From Desulfitobacterium dichloroeliminans LMG P-21439 (GTDB lineage: Bacteria > Bacillota > Desulfitobacteriia > Desulfitobacteriales > Desulfitobacteriaceae), in the NCBI RefSeq assembly GCF_000243135.2, contig NC_019903.1:1030001-1094000 (forward strand): a DNA stretch of 64,000 nucleotides. Reading direction: 5' to 3'. A program made the position numbers and the translations under genes. The notes beneath the pieces are model-generated. The model worked only from the letters and a program-made list of their open reading frames with translations. It was not told the DNA's origin and did not search any database. Numbering within the stretch: the first letter of the stretch is position 1; each line of letters begins with the position of its first letter. Of the stretch, positions 23,954 to 32,506 are shown in pieces.

Positions 23954-24493
23954 ATGGGCCGAAGGGAGTTTTTTGGGACCGTTTTTAATAAAGTCGGGAA
24001 CTTAGTGATGACAATGAAGGATACAACGATAAAGAAGCAGCTTATCAGACCTCCTGGGGCCATGGAGGAAATTGCTTTTCTGGCTGGATGTCAACGCTGC
24101 GGAAAGTGTAGCTCAGTTTGTGAAGAAGGGGCCATTCACATTGCCGGTCCTGACCAAGGGATACTAGTTGGAACACCTTATCTTGTTCCTGATCAACAGC
24201 CTTGTACATTTTGTCTGAAGTGTATTGAAGCTTGCCCTAGTGGAGTTCTTGAGAACCGAGGGCCCCAAAAATCTTATTCTATAGGAGTGGCAAAAATACA
24301 CCAAGATATCTGTTTAGCCTATCATGACCAGCTTTGCAGCTCTTGCCTTTATGCTTGTCCGCTGGGGATAAAGGCCATAGAATTAAGAGATTTTCGCTAT
24401 CCTACAATTCGGACGGAATACTGCATTGGGTGCGGTCAATGTATCAAGGCATGTATTGCAGAAGGTTCTGCAATCACTGTTATCTCATGTTAA
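23954..24493 (+). CDS. NapG-like polyferredoxin (four 4Fe-4S clusters)
   Basis: A 179-residue iron-sulfur protein with cysteine groups CQRCGKCSSVC, CTFCLKCIEACP, CSSCLYACP (with an extra upstream Cys in DICLAY) and CIGCGQCIKAC. It is clearly related to the C-terminal half of the fused protein at 27152-28564 (RPPGA opening, GTPYLVPDQQPC). GRREFFG at the N-terminus resembles a Tat motif, but no proper hydrophobic region follows. ATG 23954 has a poor ribosome site, whereas AAGGGGGTG (23918-23926) precedes in-frame ATT 23930 and CTG 23933; a non-standard start is possible. Confidence 0.78.
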   Translation: MGRREFFGTVFNKVGNLVMTMKDTTIKKQLIRPPGAMEEIAFLAGCQRCGKCSSVCEEGAIHIAGPDQGILVGTPYLVPDQQPCTFCLKCIEACPSGVLENRGPQKSYSIGVAKIHQDICLAYHDQLCSSCLYACPLGIKAIELRDFRYPTIRTEYCIGCGQCIKACIAEGSAITVISC

Positions 24494-24524
24494 CCGAAGA
24501 AAGAAAAAATGATAAGGAGAGAAA

Positions 24525-24824
24525 ATGATGGGTAGTTCGAAAAAGTCGTCAAAAGTCCTGCTCTTAGCGCTTCTTGTTTTAATGCTTAGTGTAGTTATGT
24601 TAGCCGGTTGCGAAAGTCAACCTGCGAATACATCGGCTCCCGTTGGGGGCCAAGAGGCCGGGGCTGCAGTAGTAGAAAGTACAACGGTAGAAGGTTTTCC
24701 TGTGCAAATTCCCCATGCTATTGAGGGAAGAGAAGATTGCGCTATGTGTCATAACGAGGGTGTTGGCGGTGCGCCAAAGACACCTCATCCGGAGCTTACT
24801 GTCTGCCGTCAGTGTCACGTATAG
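24525..24824 (+). CDS. Small diheme c-type cytochrome lipoprotein (NapB-like role)
   Basis: A 99-residue protein: lipoprotein signal ending LAGC (Cys29), a flexible Ala/Gly/Ser linker, and a short C-terminal domain with two haem sites, CAMCH (72-76) and CRQCH (94-98), plus extra His residues (FPVQIPHAIEGRE, TPHPEL) that may serve as distal ligands. The segment resembles the haem part of NapB, which passes electrons to NapA. It lies immediately before napA. It is much smaller than classical NapB and is anchored rather than periplasmic. Confidence 0.8.
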   Translation: MMGSSKKSSKVLLLALLVLMLSVVMLAGCESQPANTSAPVGGQEAGAAVVESTTVEGFPVQIPHAIEGREDCAMCHNEGVGGAPKTPHPELTVCRQCHV

Positions 24825-24857
24825 TCAGGTAAGCTATTTTTTAAAGGAGGTAGGAAC

Positions 24858-27134
24858 ATGGAATTCAGTAGGAGAAACTTTCTTAAAACCTGTGCAATTT
24901 CTGCAGCCATGATGGCAACGGGTTGTACTAGCCAAACAAAGACTGTTCAAGTTGACCCTAGCAATGTAAATCCTAGTACACCCAAACAAAATGAAGTCGA
25001 TAAATGGGTTAAATCTGTCTGTAGATACTGTGGGACCGGTTGCGGAATACTTATCGGTGTGAAGGATGGGAAAGTAACCGTTGTTAAAGGTGATCCCGAT
25101 AACGAGGGAAATAAAGGACTGCTTTGTGCAAAAGGGTATTTTTTACCTCAAGTTATTACTCATAATGAACGGGTTACAAAACCTTTGATTCGTAAGAATG
25201 GTAAGTTAGAGCCAAGTACTTGGGACGAGGCTATGGAACTTATTACCGCGAAATTTAAAGAATCTATCGAAATGAACGGTCCGGATTCTGTAGGTTTTTA
25301 CGGTTCCGGGCAGCAGCTGGCGGAAGAAGGATATGTTGCCAATAAACTTTTCAAAGGGGCAATCGGTACCAATAACGTGGATGGAAACCCACGACTTTGC
25401 ATGGCTAGTGCGGTAGGTGGATATACAACTACCTTTGGGGCCGATGAGCCCATGGGTTGTCTAGACGATTTTGAACATGCGGATGTGTTCTTTATTATTG
25501 GCTCGAATATTGCGGAGGCCCACCCGGTTCTGTTTGGAAGGTTGACAGATAAAAAGAAGAAAGTCCCCAATACTAAGATCATCATCGCCGATCCGAGACG
25601 GCATCGTTCCCACGAAATTGCTGATATTTCTATGCAGTTTGTTCCGGGGACAGATATGGCTCTACTCCACGCCATGGCCAATGTTATCATCGAAGAAGGA
25701 ATGGCTGATGAAGAATTTATCGCCAAGCACACTAGCTTTTCTAATGGCAAAGAGGCCATAACCTTTGAAGCCTATAAGGATTTTCTGAAAGAGTTCACTC
25801 CAGAAAAGGCTGAAAAAGTAACAGGTCTTCCAGCTGACCAAATTAGAGAGGTTGCACGCTTGTTTGGTGAAAAGGGCAAGAATACAATGTCCATGTGGAC
25901 CATGGGAATTAATCAACGTGTCGCCGGCGTTTGGGCTAATAATCTCATTCATAACCTTCACCTGATTACCGGCAAGATTTGCAAACCGGGCTCAACTCCT
26001 TTTTCTTTGACCGGTCAGCCCAGTGCCTGTGGAAGTGTCCGAGAAACCGGAGCCTTGTCTCATTTGCTACCCGGGCATCGTGTAATTGCTAATGAGAAGC
26101 ACAGAAAAGAAATGGCAGAGCTTTGGGGCGTGCCCGCCGATCGGATTAGCCCTAAAGTCGGTCTTCACACCATGGAGTTATTTAAAGCCTGTGGGGATGG
26201 AAGGATTAAGTGTTTATATGTGATGTGTACTAATCCGGCCCATTCCTTACCCAATGTCAATGCTTACCAAGAAGGATTTGAAAAGGTATTTATGGTCGTT
26301 GCCGAAGCCTTCCATCCGACCGCTACCACCAAGTATGCTGATGTAGTTCTTCCGGCAGCCTTCTGGTGTGAAAAGGAAGGGGTGTATGGCAATACCGATC
26401 GCCGCACCCAACACTTGGCCAAAGCCATCGAACCACTCGGTGAGGCTAAGCCTGACTTAGATATCCTTCTTGATTTGGCTCATCGTTTAGGTCATGGTGA
26501 TCTTTTCCCCTTCAAAACCCCTGAGGATGTTTGGAATGAGTATCTTAAGTGCACAACTGGAACCCATATGGAACTTGCCACCTATCCGGAATTAAGAGAG
26601 GCTCATGGTATCCAGTGGCCGGTTAAGGATCATCAGGGCAATAAAGGTGCTATTCGTCGTTATGTGGCTCCCGACGATCCGTATGTGAAGGAAGGAATTG
26701 ATTTTTATTCTGCAAAGAATCATAAAGCAGTAATTTTTGCCAGACCCTATTTGGGGCCTGCCGAGGTAGTCGATAAGGAATACCCATATTATCTTACTAC
26801 CGGTCGTATTCTTGAACACTGGCATACTATGACCATGACGGGTAAATGTCCCTCGATTATGAAAGCTGTACCGAAGCAATATGTGGAGTTGAATCCCAAA
26901 GATGCCATAGAATTAGGCATCAAAGAGGGGGATAGGGTACGATTGGTTTCTCGTCGGGGGAAAGTTGAAATTTCAGTTAAAGTAGGAAGACCAGGAGAAC
27001 CAAGACCCGGTCTGCTCTTTGCCCTCTGGTTCGAACCAGATCCCTTGGTCAATGCTGTAACGATAGATGCCGTTGATGCAGCTTCCAAAGAACCCGAATT
27101 TAAGATTTGTGCAGTAAAGATTGAAAAAGTGTAA
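24858..27134 (+). CDS. napA: Periplasmic-type nitrate reductase catalytic subunit NapA
   Basis: A 758-residue molybdoenzyme. Tat motif SRRNFLK (4-10) and a following ATGC lipobox (Cys23) suggest an outward-facing lipoprotein. 4Fe-4S ligands are Cys55, Cys58, Cys62 and Cys90. The Mo ligand is Cys181 in GNPRLCMASAV, the residue and context that separate NapA and formate-dehydrogenase-like enzymes from DmsA types. The C-terminal pterin barrel contains LTTGRILEHWHTMTMTG. NapD, a haem protein and NapH/G neighbours support nitrate reduction; some NapA-like enzymes use other oxyanions. AAAGGAGG lies before ATG 24858. Confidence 0.88.
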   Translation: MEFSRRNFLKTCAISAAMMATGCTSQTKTVQVDPSNVNPSTPKQNEVDKWVKSVCRYCGTGCGILIGVKDGKVTVVKGDPDNEGNKGLLCAKGYFLPQVITHNERVTKPLIRKNGKLEPSTWDEAMELITAKFKESIEMNGPDSVGFYGSGQQLAEEGYVANKLFKGAIGTNNVDGNPRLCMASAVGGYTTTFGADEPMGCLDDFEHADVFFIIGSNIAEAHPVLFGRLTDKKKKVPNTKIIIADPRRHRSHEIADISMQFVPGTDMALLHAMANVIIEEGMADEEFIAKHTSFSNGKEAITFEAYKDFLKEFTPEKAEKVTGLPADQIREVARLFGEKGKNTMSMWTMGINQRVAGVWANNLIHNLHLITGKICKPGSTPFSLTGQPSACGSVRETGALSHLLPGHRVIANEKHRKEMAELWGVPADRISPKVGLHTMELFKACGDGRIKCLYVMCTNPAHSLPNVNAYQEGFEKVFMVVAEAFHPTATTKYADVVLPAAFWCEKEGVYGNTDRRTQHLAKAIEPLGEAKPDLDILLDLAHRLGHGDLFPFKTPEDVWNEYLKCTTGTHMELATYPELREAHGIQWPVKDHQGNKGAIRRYVAPDDPYVKEGIDFYSAKNHKAVIFARPYLGPAEVVDKEYPYYLTTGRILEHWHTMTMTGKCPSIMKAVPKQYVELNPKDAIELGIKEGDRVRLVSRRGKVEISVKVGRPGEPRPGLLFALWFEPDPLVNAVTIDAVDAASKEPEFKICAVKIEKV

Positions 27135-27151
27135 AGCGGTTAATTAGGGCA

Positions 27152-28564
27152 ATGCTTAAGAATTCATGGAATCGGCGTCGGCGCGCTGTGCAAATAGTGA
27201 TGATCCTAATCTTTCTCTTACCGCTTATGGCAGTTAACCAAGTAATCGGGTCACTGAGTTCAAGTCGGATTTTGGGAGTAACCCTAACCGATCCCTTGGC
27301 TTTCCTAGAAGTAGTGTTAGCTTCAAAAACAATGACGCTTAGTTTCTTAGTCAGCGCCTTATTGATTGTGGGTGCTTATCTGGCCCTAGGCAAAGTATTC
27401 TGCTCTTGGGCATGTCCTGTGGGATTCTTAATCGAAGAAGTTGATGCGCTGCTTGATACCCTAAAGGGGAAATCGAAACATGAGCAAAAACAATACTACT
27501 GGGCCTTGCCGTTCTTTTTAATGCTTAGCTTTGCTGCAGGTATTCCGGTATTCCAAACTCTATCACCTATAGGTATCGTTTATAGAACTCTTTTGTTTGG
27601 ATTAGGGTTAGAAGCTTTAGTCATTTTAATTATTATTGCTATGGAGCTGGTGGGCTTTAGAAGAGGTTGGTGTCGGATGGTTTGCCCTATCGGTGCATTC
27701 TATACCCTAATCGCCCGCTGGAGCCCCATTAAGATCCGTTGTGATCTTGACAAGTGTATCCTATGTCATAAATGTACAAAGGCATGTGCTTACACTGCCG
27801 ATAGCTTGGAAAAGGTGATTTCGGGAGGATGTGATTTTTCAGTTTCAGCCTTATGCACTCGCTGTGGATGTTGTATCGATGCTTGTCCTACAGGAGCCTT
27901 ACAATTCTCTTTGAAATCAGGTGCCAATCAAATTGGGAAAAGTAACGCTATCGAGTCAAATGTGGTTGCTGCTACTAATTCACAAGGATTCTCTCGCAGA
28001 GATGCTTTGCAAGGTGCAGGATTGATTGCCTTGGCAGGTTTAGCTTATAAGCCTTCCCAAGTTCTTGCGGCTGCTACCCCTGAGCTTTTTCGGCCACCGG
28101 GTGCGGTGGGGAAAGAAGAGTTTTTAGCAAAATGTCTGCGCTGTGGCAAATGTATTGAAATATGCCCGGATAAGACATTGCTAAGTGCGCATCTCGACCT
28201 AGGGTTAAACCTTGGCACACCCTATTTTATTCCTCGCGAAGTACCGTGCTCACTGTGTATGGAATGTCCCGAGGTATGCCCAAGCGGAGCTCTTGTGCCT
28301 TTAGATATGAGGGAGGTTAGAATTGGCGTTGCCGAGGTCGATAAAGACCTATGTTATGCTTATCAGGGTGATGTATGCCGCACCTGCTACAACAACTGTC
28401 CCCTAAGCGATGAGGCAATTAAGATGGAAGGATTTCAATATCCAGTGGTCGATTCGGAGATTTGCACTGGCTGTGGAATTTGCGAATATGTTTGTGTTAT
28501 GGAGTTCCCGGCTATCGAAATTAAAAGAAAAGATCGGAGCGAGTCCGATAAAAAGCTGAATTAG
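27152..28564 (+). CDS. NapH-NapG fusion: quinol dehydrogenase membrane ferredoxin
   Basis: A 470-residue fusion. Residues 1-195 are NapH-like: four membrane helices and the paired motifs CSWACPVG (84-91) and CRMVCPIG (174-181). Residues 197-250 hold two 4Fe-4S sites (CDLDKCILCHKC, CTRCGCCIDACP). At 281-306 there is an internal Tat-like motif, SRRDALQGAG with a hydrophobic stretch and an Ala-rich cleavage-like site. Residues 310-460 are NapG-like with four further 4Fe-4S sites. In other bacteria NapG and NapH are separate and pass electrons from menaquinol to NapB/NapA. The ribosome site is weak, 17 bp after napA. Confidence 0.85.
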   Translation: MLKNSWNRRRRAVQIVMILIFLLPLMAVNQVIGSLSSSRILGVTLTDPLAFLEVVLASKTMTLSFLVSALLIVGAYLALGKVFCSWACPVGFLIEEVDALLDTLKGKSKHEQKQYYWALPFFLMLSFAAGIPVFQTLSPIGIVYRTLLFGLGLEALVILIIIAMELVGFRRGWCRMVCPIGAFYTLIARWSPIKIRCDLDKCILCHKCTKACAYTADSLEKVISGGCDFSVSALCTRCGCCIDACPTGALQFSLKSGANQIGKSNAIESNVVAATNSQGFSRRDALQGAGLIALAGLAYKPSQVLAAATPELFRPPGAVGKEEFLAKCLRCGKCIEICPDKTLLSAHLDLGLNLGTPYFIPREVPCSLCMECPEVCPSGALVPLDMREVRIGVAEVDKDLCYAYQGDVCRTCYNNCPLSDEAIKMEGFQYPVVDSEICTGCGICEYVCVMEFPAIEIKRKDRSESDKKLN

Positions 28565-28578
28565 ATTTTCAATAAGAA

Positions 28579-28627
28579 AACGGGAGCATCTCTAGCTACA
28601 CAAGTGTAGTTTACAGATGCTCCCGTT
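28579..28627. terminator. Terminator between nap and cls
   Basis: AACGGGAGCATC (28579-28590) pairs with GATGCTCCCGTT (28616-28627), with an inner CTACA/TGTAG stem. It lies between convergent genes and may act on both. Confidence 0.8.
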
Positions 28628-28656
28628 AATGTTGAAAAGACATGTATGATAAGCCC

Positions 28657-30186
28657 CTACATCAGTGGAGCAAAAATGCGCAGAATTGTGCGGCCTAATC
28701 GCCGATACCACTTAACCCGGTAACAATCATCTAATGTAATGTTTTGGCATAGCTCTAGGGTTGTCACATAATCTTCTTTAATATCTATAACACTCTGAGT
28801 ATTGTAGACATAAACACCGCACTCAAAATGCAAGTAAAGACTTCGATAATCCATATTGATGGTACCGACTACAGCGTGCCTATCATCAACAACAATGGAT
28901 TTCGCATGGATGAAGCCGGGAGAATATTCATAGATTTTCACACCACTTTCAATCAGTAACCGATAATTGGAACGAGTCATGGAGTGAACAAACCAGCGAT
29001 CTCCGCGATAGGGGGTAACGATACGAACATCGATGCTCCGTTTGGCGGCGGAGCTGAGGGCGGAAAGCATGCTATTATTAAGGATGAGATAAGGGGTATT
29101 GATAAAGATATAGTGTTCCGCTTGGGCGATGAGATTGAGATAGACAGTTTCTCCGAGCGGTTCATCATCTAAGGGGCTATCCCCGAAGGGTTGTACATAT
29201 CCATCCGAAGTGATTGCTGTAGCTCCTTCAGTATAGGACTTATATTGAGTATAATCCTCATTTGTTTCAGTCTCATATCCCCATAAGGATAAAAACATGA
29301 CAGTAAAATTTAAGACAGCTTCCCCTTGGATAAGGATGGCAGTATCCTTCCAATGTCCAAATCGGTCAAAGGCATTGATATATTCATCAGAAAGATTAAT
29401 TCCGCCTGTAAAGGCGGTTTTTCCATCGATTACGGCAATTTTACGATGATCTCGATTGTTCATATGAATAGAGAGAACAGGGATAAGGCGATTAAAGACG
29501 CGGCATTTTATCCCTTTTGCCTCCAGTTCCTTTTCATAACCAAAAGGTAACTTGAAGAGACTACCTACATCATCGTAAAGAACCCGTACATCTACTCCCT
29601 GCTTTACTTTTTTCTCAAGGATAGCCAGTACGGAATCCCATAACAGGCCTTCGCCAATTATAAAATATTCTAAGAAAATAAACTTCTCAGCTGTTTCTAA
29701 TTCTATCAAAAGTCGTTCATACATTTTCTCGCCAATTGGAAAATATTCAGAATGAGTGTTTTGACAGACAGGGCAAAAGGAGTACTTTTCGATATAGCGT
29801 GCAAGATTGGCTGCCCGTAAATCTTCGGACGTAAGCTTCTGGATGGTTTCTTCCTTTTGAACCAAAAGTTGAATCATCTTATCGTTAACGATTTGCATCT
29901 TTCGTCTTTTACGCTTACTTAGCTTTGTGCGACCAAACATAAGGTAGAAGAGCCCCCCAAAGATGGGGAATAGAAGTATTGCGATAACCCAGGCAATTTT
30001 ATAAGCGGGATCGGTCTTGAGGTTCATTATATAAAGCAAAGCAATAATGCTCAACAAAAAACTGAATATGTAAAAGTAGATAAAGAAGTTACTAAATCTC
30101 CAAATGATCATAACCAAGGCAAAGATCTGGAGAAGGAGAAGTAAAGCGATAAATGCTACTCGATAAAACATGGGTAAGTTTTTCAT
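28657..30186 (-). CDS. cls: Cardiolipin synthase (phospholipase D family)
   Basis: A 509-residue membrane enzyme joining two phosphatidylglycerols into cardiolipin. Two N-terminal helices (about residues 8-55, then 60-85) are followed by two HKD catalytic motifs: HRKIAVID near 246 and HAKSIVVDD near 430. The length is normal. GGGAGG ribosome site before the ATG on the minus strand. Convergent with the nap operon and unrelated to it. An atypical CPVC pair (FCPVCQN) lies between the helices and the first catalytic domain. Confidence 0.92.
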   Translation of the reverse strand: MKNLPMFYRVAFIALLLLLQIFALVMIIWRFSNFFIYFYIFSFLLSIIALLYIMNLKTDPAYKIAWVIAILLFPIFGGLFYLMFGRTKLSKRKRRKMQIVNDKMIQLLVQKEETIQKLTSEDLRAANLARYIEKYSFCPVCQNTHSEYFPIGEKMYERLLIELETAEKFIFLEYFIIGEGLLWDSVLAILEKKVKQGVDVRVLYDDVGSLFKLPFGYEKELEAKGIKCRVFNRLIPVLSIHMNNRDHRKIAVIDGKTAFTGGINLSDEYINAFDRFGHWKDTAILIQGEAVLNFTVMFLSLWGYETETNEDYTQYKSYTEGATAITSDGYVQPFGDSPLDDEPLGETVYLNLIAQAEHYIFINTPYLILNNSMLSALSSAAKRSIDVRIVTPYRGDRWFVHSMTRSNYRLLIESGVKIYEYSPGFIHAKSIVVDDRHAVVGTINMDYRSLYLHFECGVYVYNTQSVIDIKEDYVTTLELCQNITLDDCYRVKWYRRLGRTILRIFAPLM

Positions 30187-30487
30187 TTTTATCTCCCTCC
30201 CTCTTTACATTAGTATATGACGAATTAGATAGTTTAGCATGAAAACCTAGTCAGACCCCGGCTGAGGCCTATTGACTAAATCAAGTATAAACTATAACAT
30301 ACCTAGATTCTACGTCAGTACTTCAAAAAGCATAATCAAAGCCTTGATAAATATGCGTTCCTTCGAAATTCAGCTTTCACCCATTGGGTGAAAGAAAAGT
30401 GCTCAAAAATATGTTAAATTATCAGCTTTTATGACTCGATATATGGTAAAATAATAGTAAGAAAAGTAGTAAAAAGGGGTTCTAATT
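30187..30487. other. Intergenic region between cls and the transposase
   Basis: AT-rich, with no convincing gene. It holds the 21-base palindrome at 30374-30394 (arms CTTTCACCCA and TGGGTGAAAG), probably part of or next to the left end of the insertion sequence. The right part carries the transposase promoter region. Confidence 0.5.
30374..30394. repeat. 21-base palindrome
   Basis: Arms CTTTCACCCA and TGGGTGAAAG around a single central T are a perfect inverted repeat. It may block outside transcription into the transposase, as hairpins near IS ends often do. Confidence 0.6.
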
Positions 30488-31927
30488 ATGATTAATAAAA
30501 TTGATTTCAAAGCTAAGAATCTAACATCAAATGCAGGTCTTTTTCTGCTCCTTGAGAATGCAAAAAGCAATGGGATTTTTGATTTTATTGAAAATGACCT
30601 CGTATTTGATAATGACTCAACAAATAAAATCAAGATGAATCATATAAAGACCATGCTCTGCGGTCACTTCATTGGCATTGATAAGTTAGAACGTCTAAAG
30701 CTACTTCAAAATGATCCCCTCGTCAACGAGTTTGATATTTCCGTAAAAGAACCTGAAACAGTGTCACGGTTTCTAGGAAACTTCAACTTCAAGACAACCC
30801 AAATGTTTAGAGACATTAATTTTAAAGTCTTTAAAAAACTGCTCACTAAAAGTAAATTGACATCCATTACGATTGATATTGATAGTAGTGTAATTAACGT
30901 AGAAGGTCATCAAGAAGGTGCGTCAAAAGGATATAATCCTAAGAAACTGGGAAACCGATGCTACAATATCCAATTTGCATTTTGCGACGAATTAAAAGCA
31001 TATGTTACCGGATTTGTAAGAAGTGGCAATACTTACACTGCAAACGGTGCTGCGGAAATGATCAAAGAAATTGTTGCTAACATCAAATCAGACGATTTAG
31101 AAATTTTATTTCGAATGGATAGTGGCTACTTTGATGAAAAAATTATCGAAACGATAGAATCTCTTGGATGCAAATATTTAATTAAAGCCAAAAGTTATTC
31201 TACACTCACCTCACAAGCAACGAATTCATCAATTGTATTCGTTAAAGGAGAAGAAGGTAGAGAAACTACAGAACTGTATACAAAATTAGTTAAATGGGAA
31301 AAAGACAGAAGATTTGTCGTATCTCGCGTACTGAAACCAGAAAAAGAAAGAGCACAATTATCACTTTTAGAAGGTTCCGAATACGACTACTTTTTCTTTG
31401 TAACAAATACTACCTTGCTTTCTGAAAAAGTAGTTATATACTATGAAAAGCGTGGTAATGCTGAAAACTATATCAAAGAAGCCAAATACGACATGGCGGT
31501 GGGTCATCTCTTGCTAAAGTCATTTTGGGCGAATGAAGCCGTGTTTCAAATGATGATGCTTTCATATAACCTATTTTTGTTGTTCAAGTTTGATTCCTTG
31601 GACTCTTCAGAATACAGACAGCAAATAAAGACCTTTCGTTTGAAGTATGTATTTCTTGCAGCAAAAATAATCAAAACCGCAAGATATGTAATCATGAAGT
31701 TGTCGGAAAACTATCCGTACAAGGGAGTGTATGAAAAATGTCTGGTATAATAAGAATATCATCAATAAAATTGAGTGTTGCTCTGTGGATAACTTGCAGA
31801 GTTTATTAAGTATCATTGCAGCAAAGATGAAATCAATGATTTATCAAAAATGATTGAAAGGTGGTTGTAAATAATGTTACAATGTGTGAGAAGCAGTCTA
31901 AATTCTTCGTGAAATAGTGATTTTTGA
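30403..31927 (+). mobile_element. IS1380-family insertion sequence (ends tentative)
   Basis: The element is defined by the intact transposase at 30488-31750. Ends are uncertain: the best short inverted match I can see is TCAAAAAT at 30403-30410 with ATTTTTGA at 31920-31927, only 8 bases. Target duplications were not found. Insertion lies between cls and the MarR regulator gene. Confidence 0.45.
30488..31750 (+). CDS. IS1380-family transposase
   Basis: A 420-residue DDE transposase. Acidic residues fit the family: TIDIDSSV (first Asp), FRMDSGYF (second Asp) and EKRGNAENYIKEAK (Glu). The N-terminal NAGLFLLLENAKSNGIFDF and the SRFLGNF segment also fit IS1380. The frame is complete, with AAAAGGGG upstream of ATG 30488, so the element may still be active. 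It is lower in GC than its neighbours, as expected for an acquired element. Confidence 0.9.
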   Translation: MINKIDFKAKNLTSNAGLFLLLENAKSNGIFDFIENDLVFDNDSTNKIKMNHIKTMLCGHFIGIDKLERLKLLQNDPLVNEFDISVKEPETVSRFLGNFNFKTTQMFRDINFKVFKKLLTKSKLTSITIDIDSSVINVEGHQEGASKGYNPKKLGNRCYNIQFAFCDELKAYVTGFVRSGNTYTANGAAEMIKEIVANIKSDDLEILFRMDSGYFDEKIIETIESLGCKYLIKAKSYSTLTSQATNSSIVFVKGEEGRETTELYTKLVKWEKDRRFVVSRVLKPEKERAQLSLLEGSEYDYFFFVTNTTLLSEKVVIYYEKRGNAENYIKEAKYDMAVGHLLLKSFWANEAVFQMMMLSYNLFLLFKFDSLDSSEYRQQIKTFRLKYVFLAAKIIKTARYVIMKLSENYPYKGVYEKCLV

Positions 31928-32006
31928 AGCTAATAAAAAACACACGTGGAATTTAGGACATATATGGCGTAAAGAAGTTATTTGTTTGGCTTTGGAGGCA
32001 GTATCG

Positions 32007-32462
32007 ATGAGAAGTATGGTGTTTGAGAATGAGATTTGGGATTTTTTAAGGACGATTAGTGAGAGTATGGCCAATGCTTTCCGCCCGATCGTTGAAAAAT
32101 ACGATTTAACTTTGATGCAAACTCGTATTTTGGTTGAAGTTAAGGAAGGTGGCCCCCACACTGTAGGTACTTTAGGAAGTATCATCGGCCTTTCCAGTGG
32201 TAATGCGTCATCAATGTGTAAGAAATTAGAATCAGCTGGCTTCTTAAGGCGTGTACGAGATCCTGAAGATGAGCGTTATGTAAAAATAGCTCTTACCAAG
32301 CATGGAGAAGAGACCATTTTTCAGATAGAAAAAGCCCTCGAACATCGCTGTGGTGCGTTTCTGGAAACCAAGGGTGAAGAGGAATATCAGCGCTTTGCCG
32401 AATGCATGGGTCAAGTGCGGTTGTTTATTAAAGAAATGTATGAATTTGACTCCCAAAAGTAA
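32007..32462 (+). CDS. MarR-family transcriptional regulator
   Basis: A 151-residue winged-helix regulator with LMQTRILVEVKEGGP, the recognition region GLSSGNASSMCKKLESAGF and wing RDPEDERYVKIALT. ATG 32007 follows GGAGG (31994-31998); an open frame from 31917 has no ribosome site. It lies directly behind the insertion sequence and 44 bp before cbiD on the same strand, so the two may be co-transcribed. Its ligand is unknown. Confidence 0.85.
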   Translation: MRSMVFENEIWDFLRTISESMANAFRPIVEKYDLTLMQTRILVEVKEGGPHTVGTLGSIIGLSSGNASSMCKKLESAGFLRRVRDPEDERYVKIALTKHGEETIFQIEKALEHRCGAFLETKGEEEYQRFAECMGQVRLFIKEMYEFDSQK

Positions 32463-32506
32463 ATTTAAGTTACTAGGCTAATACCAAGAAAGTTAGGACG
32501 GCAGAT

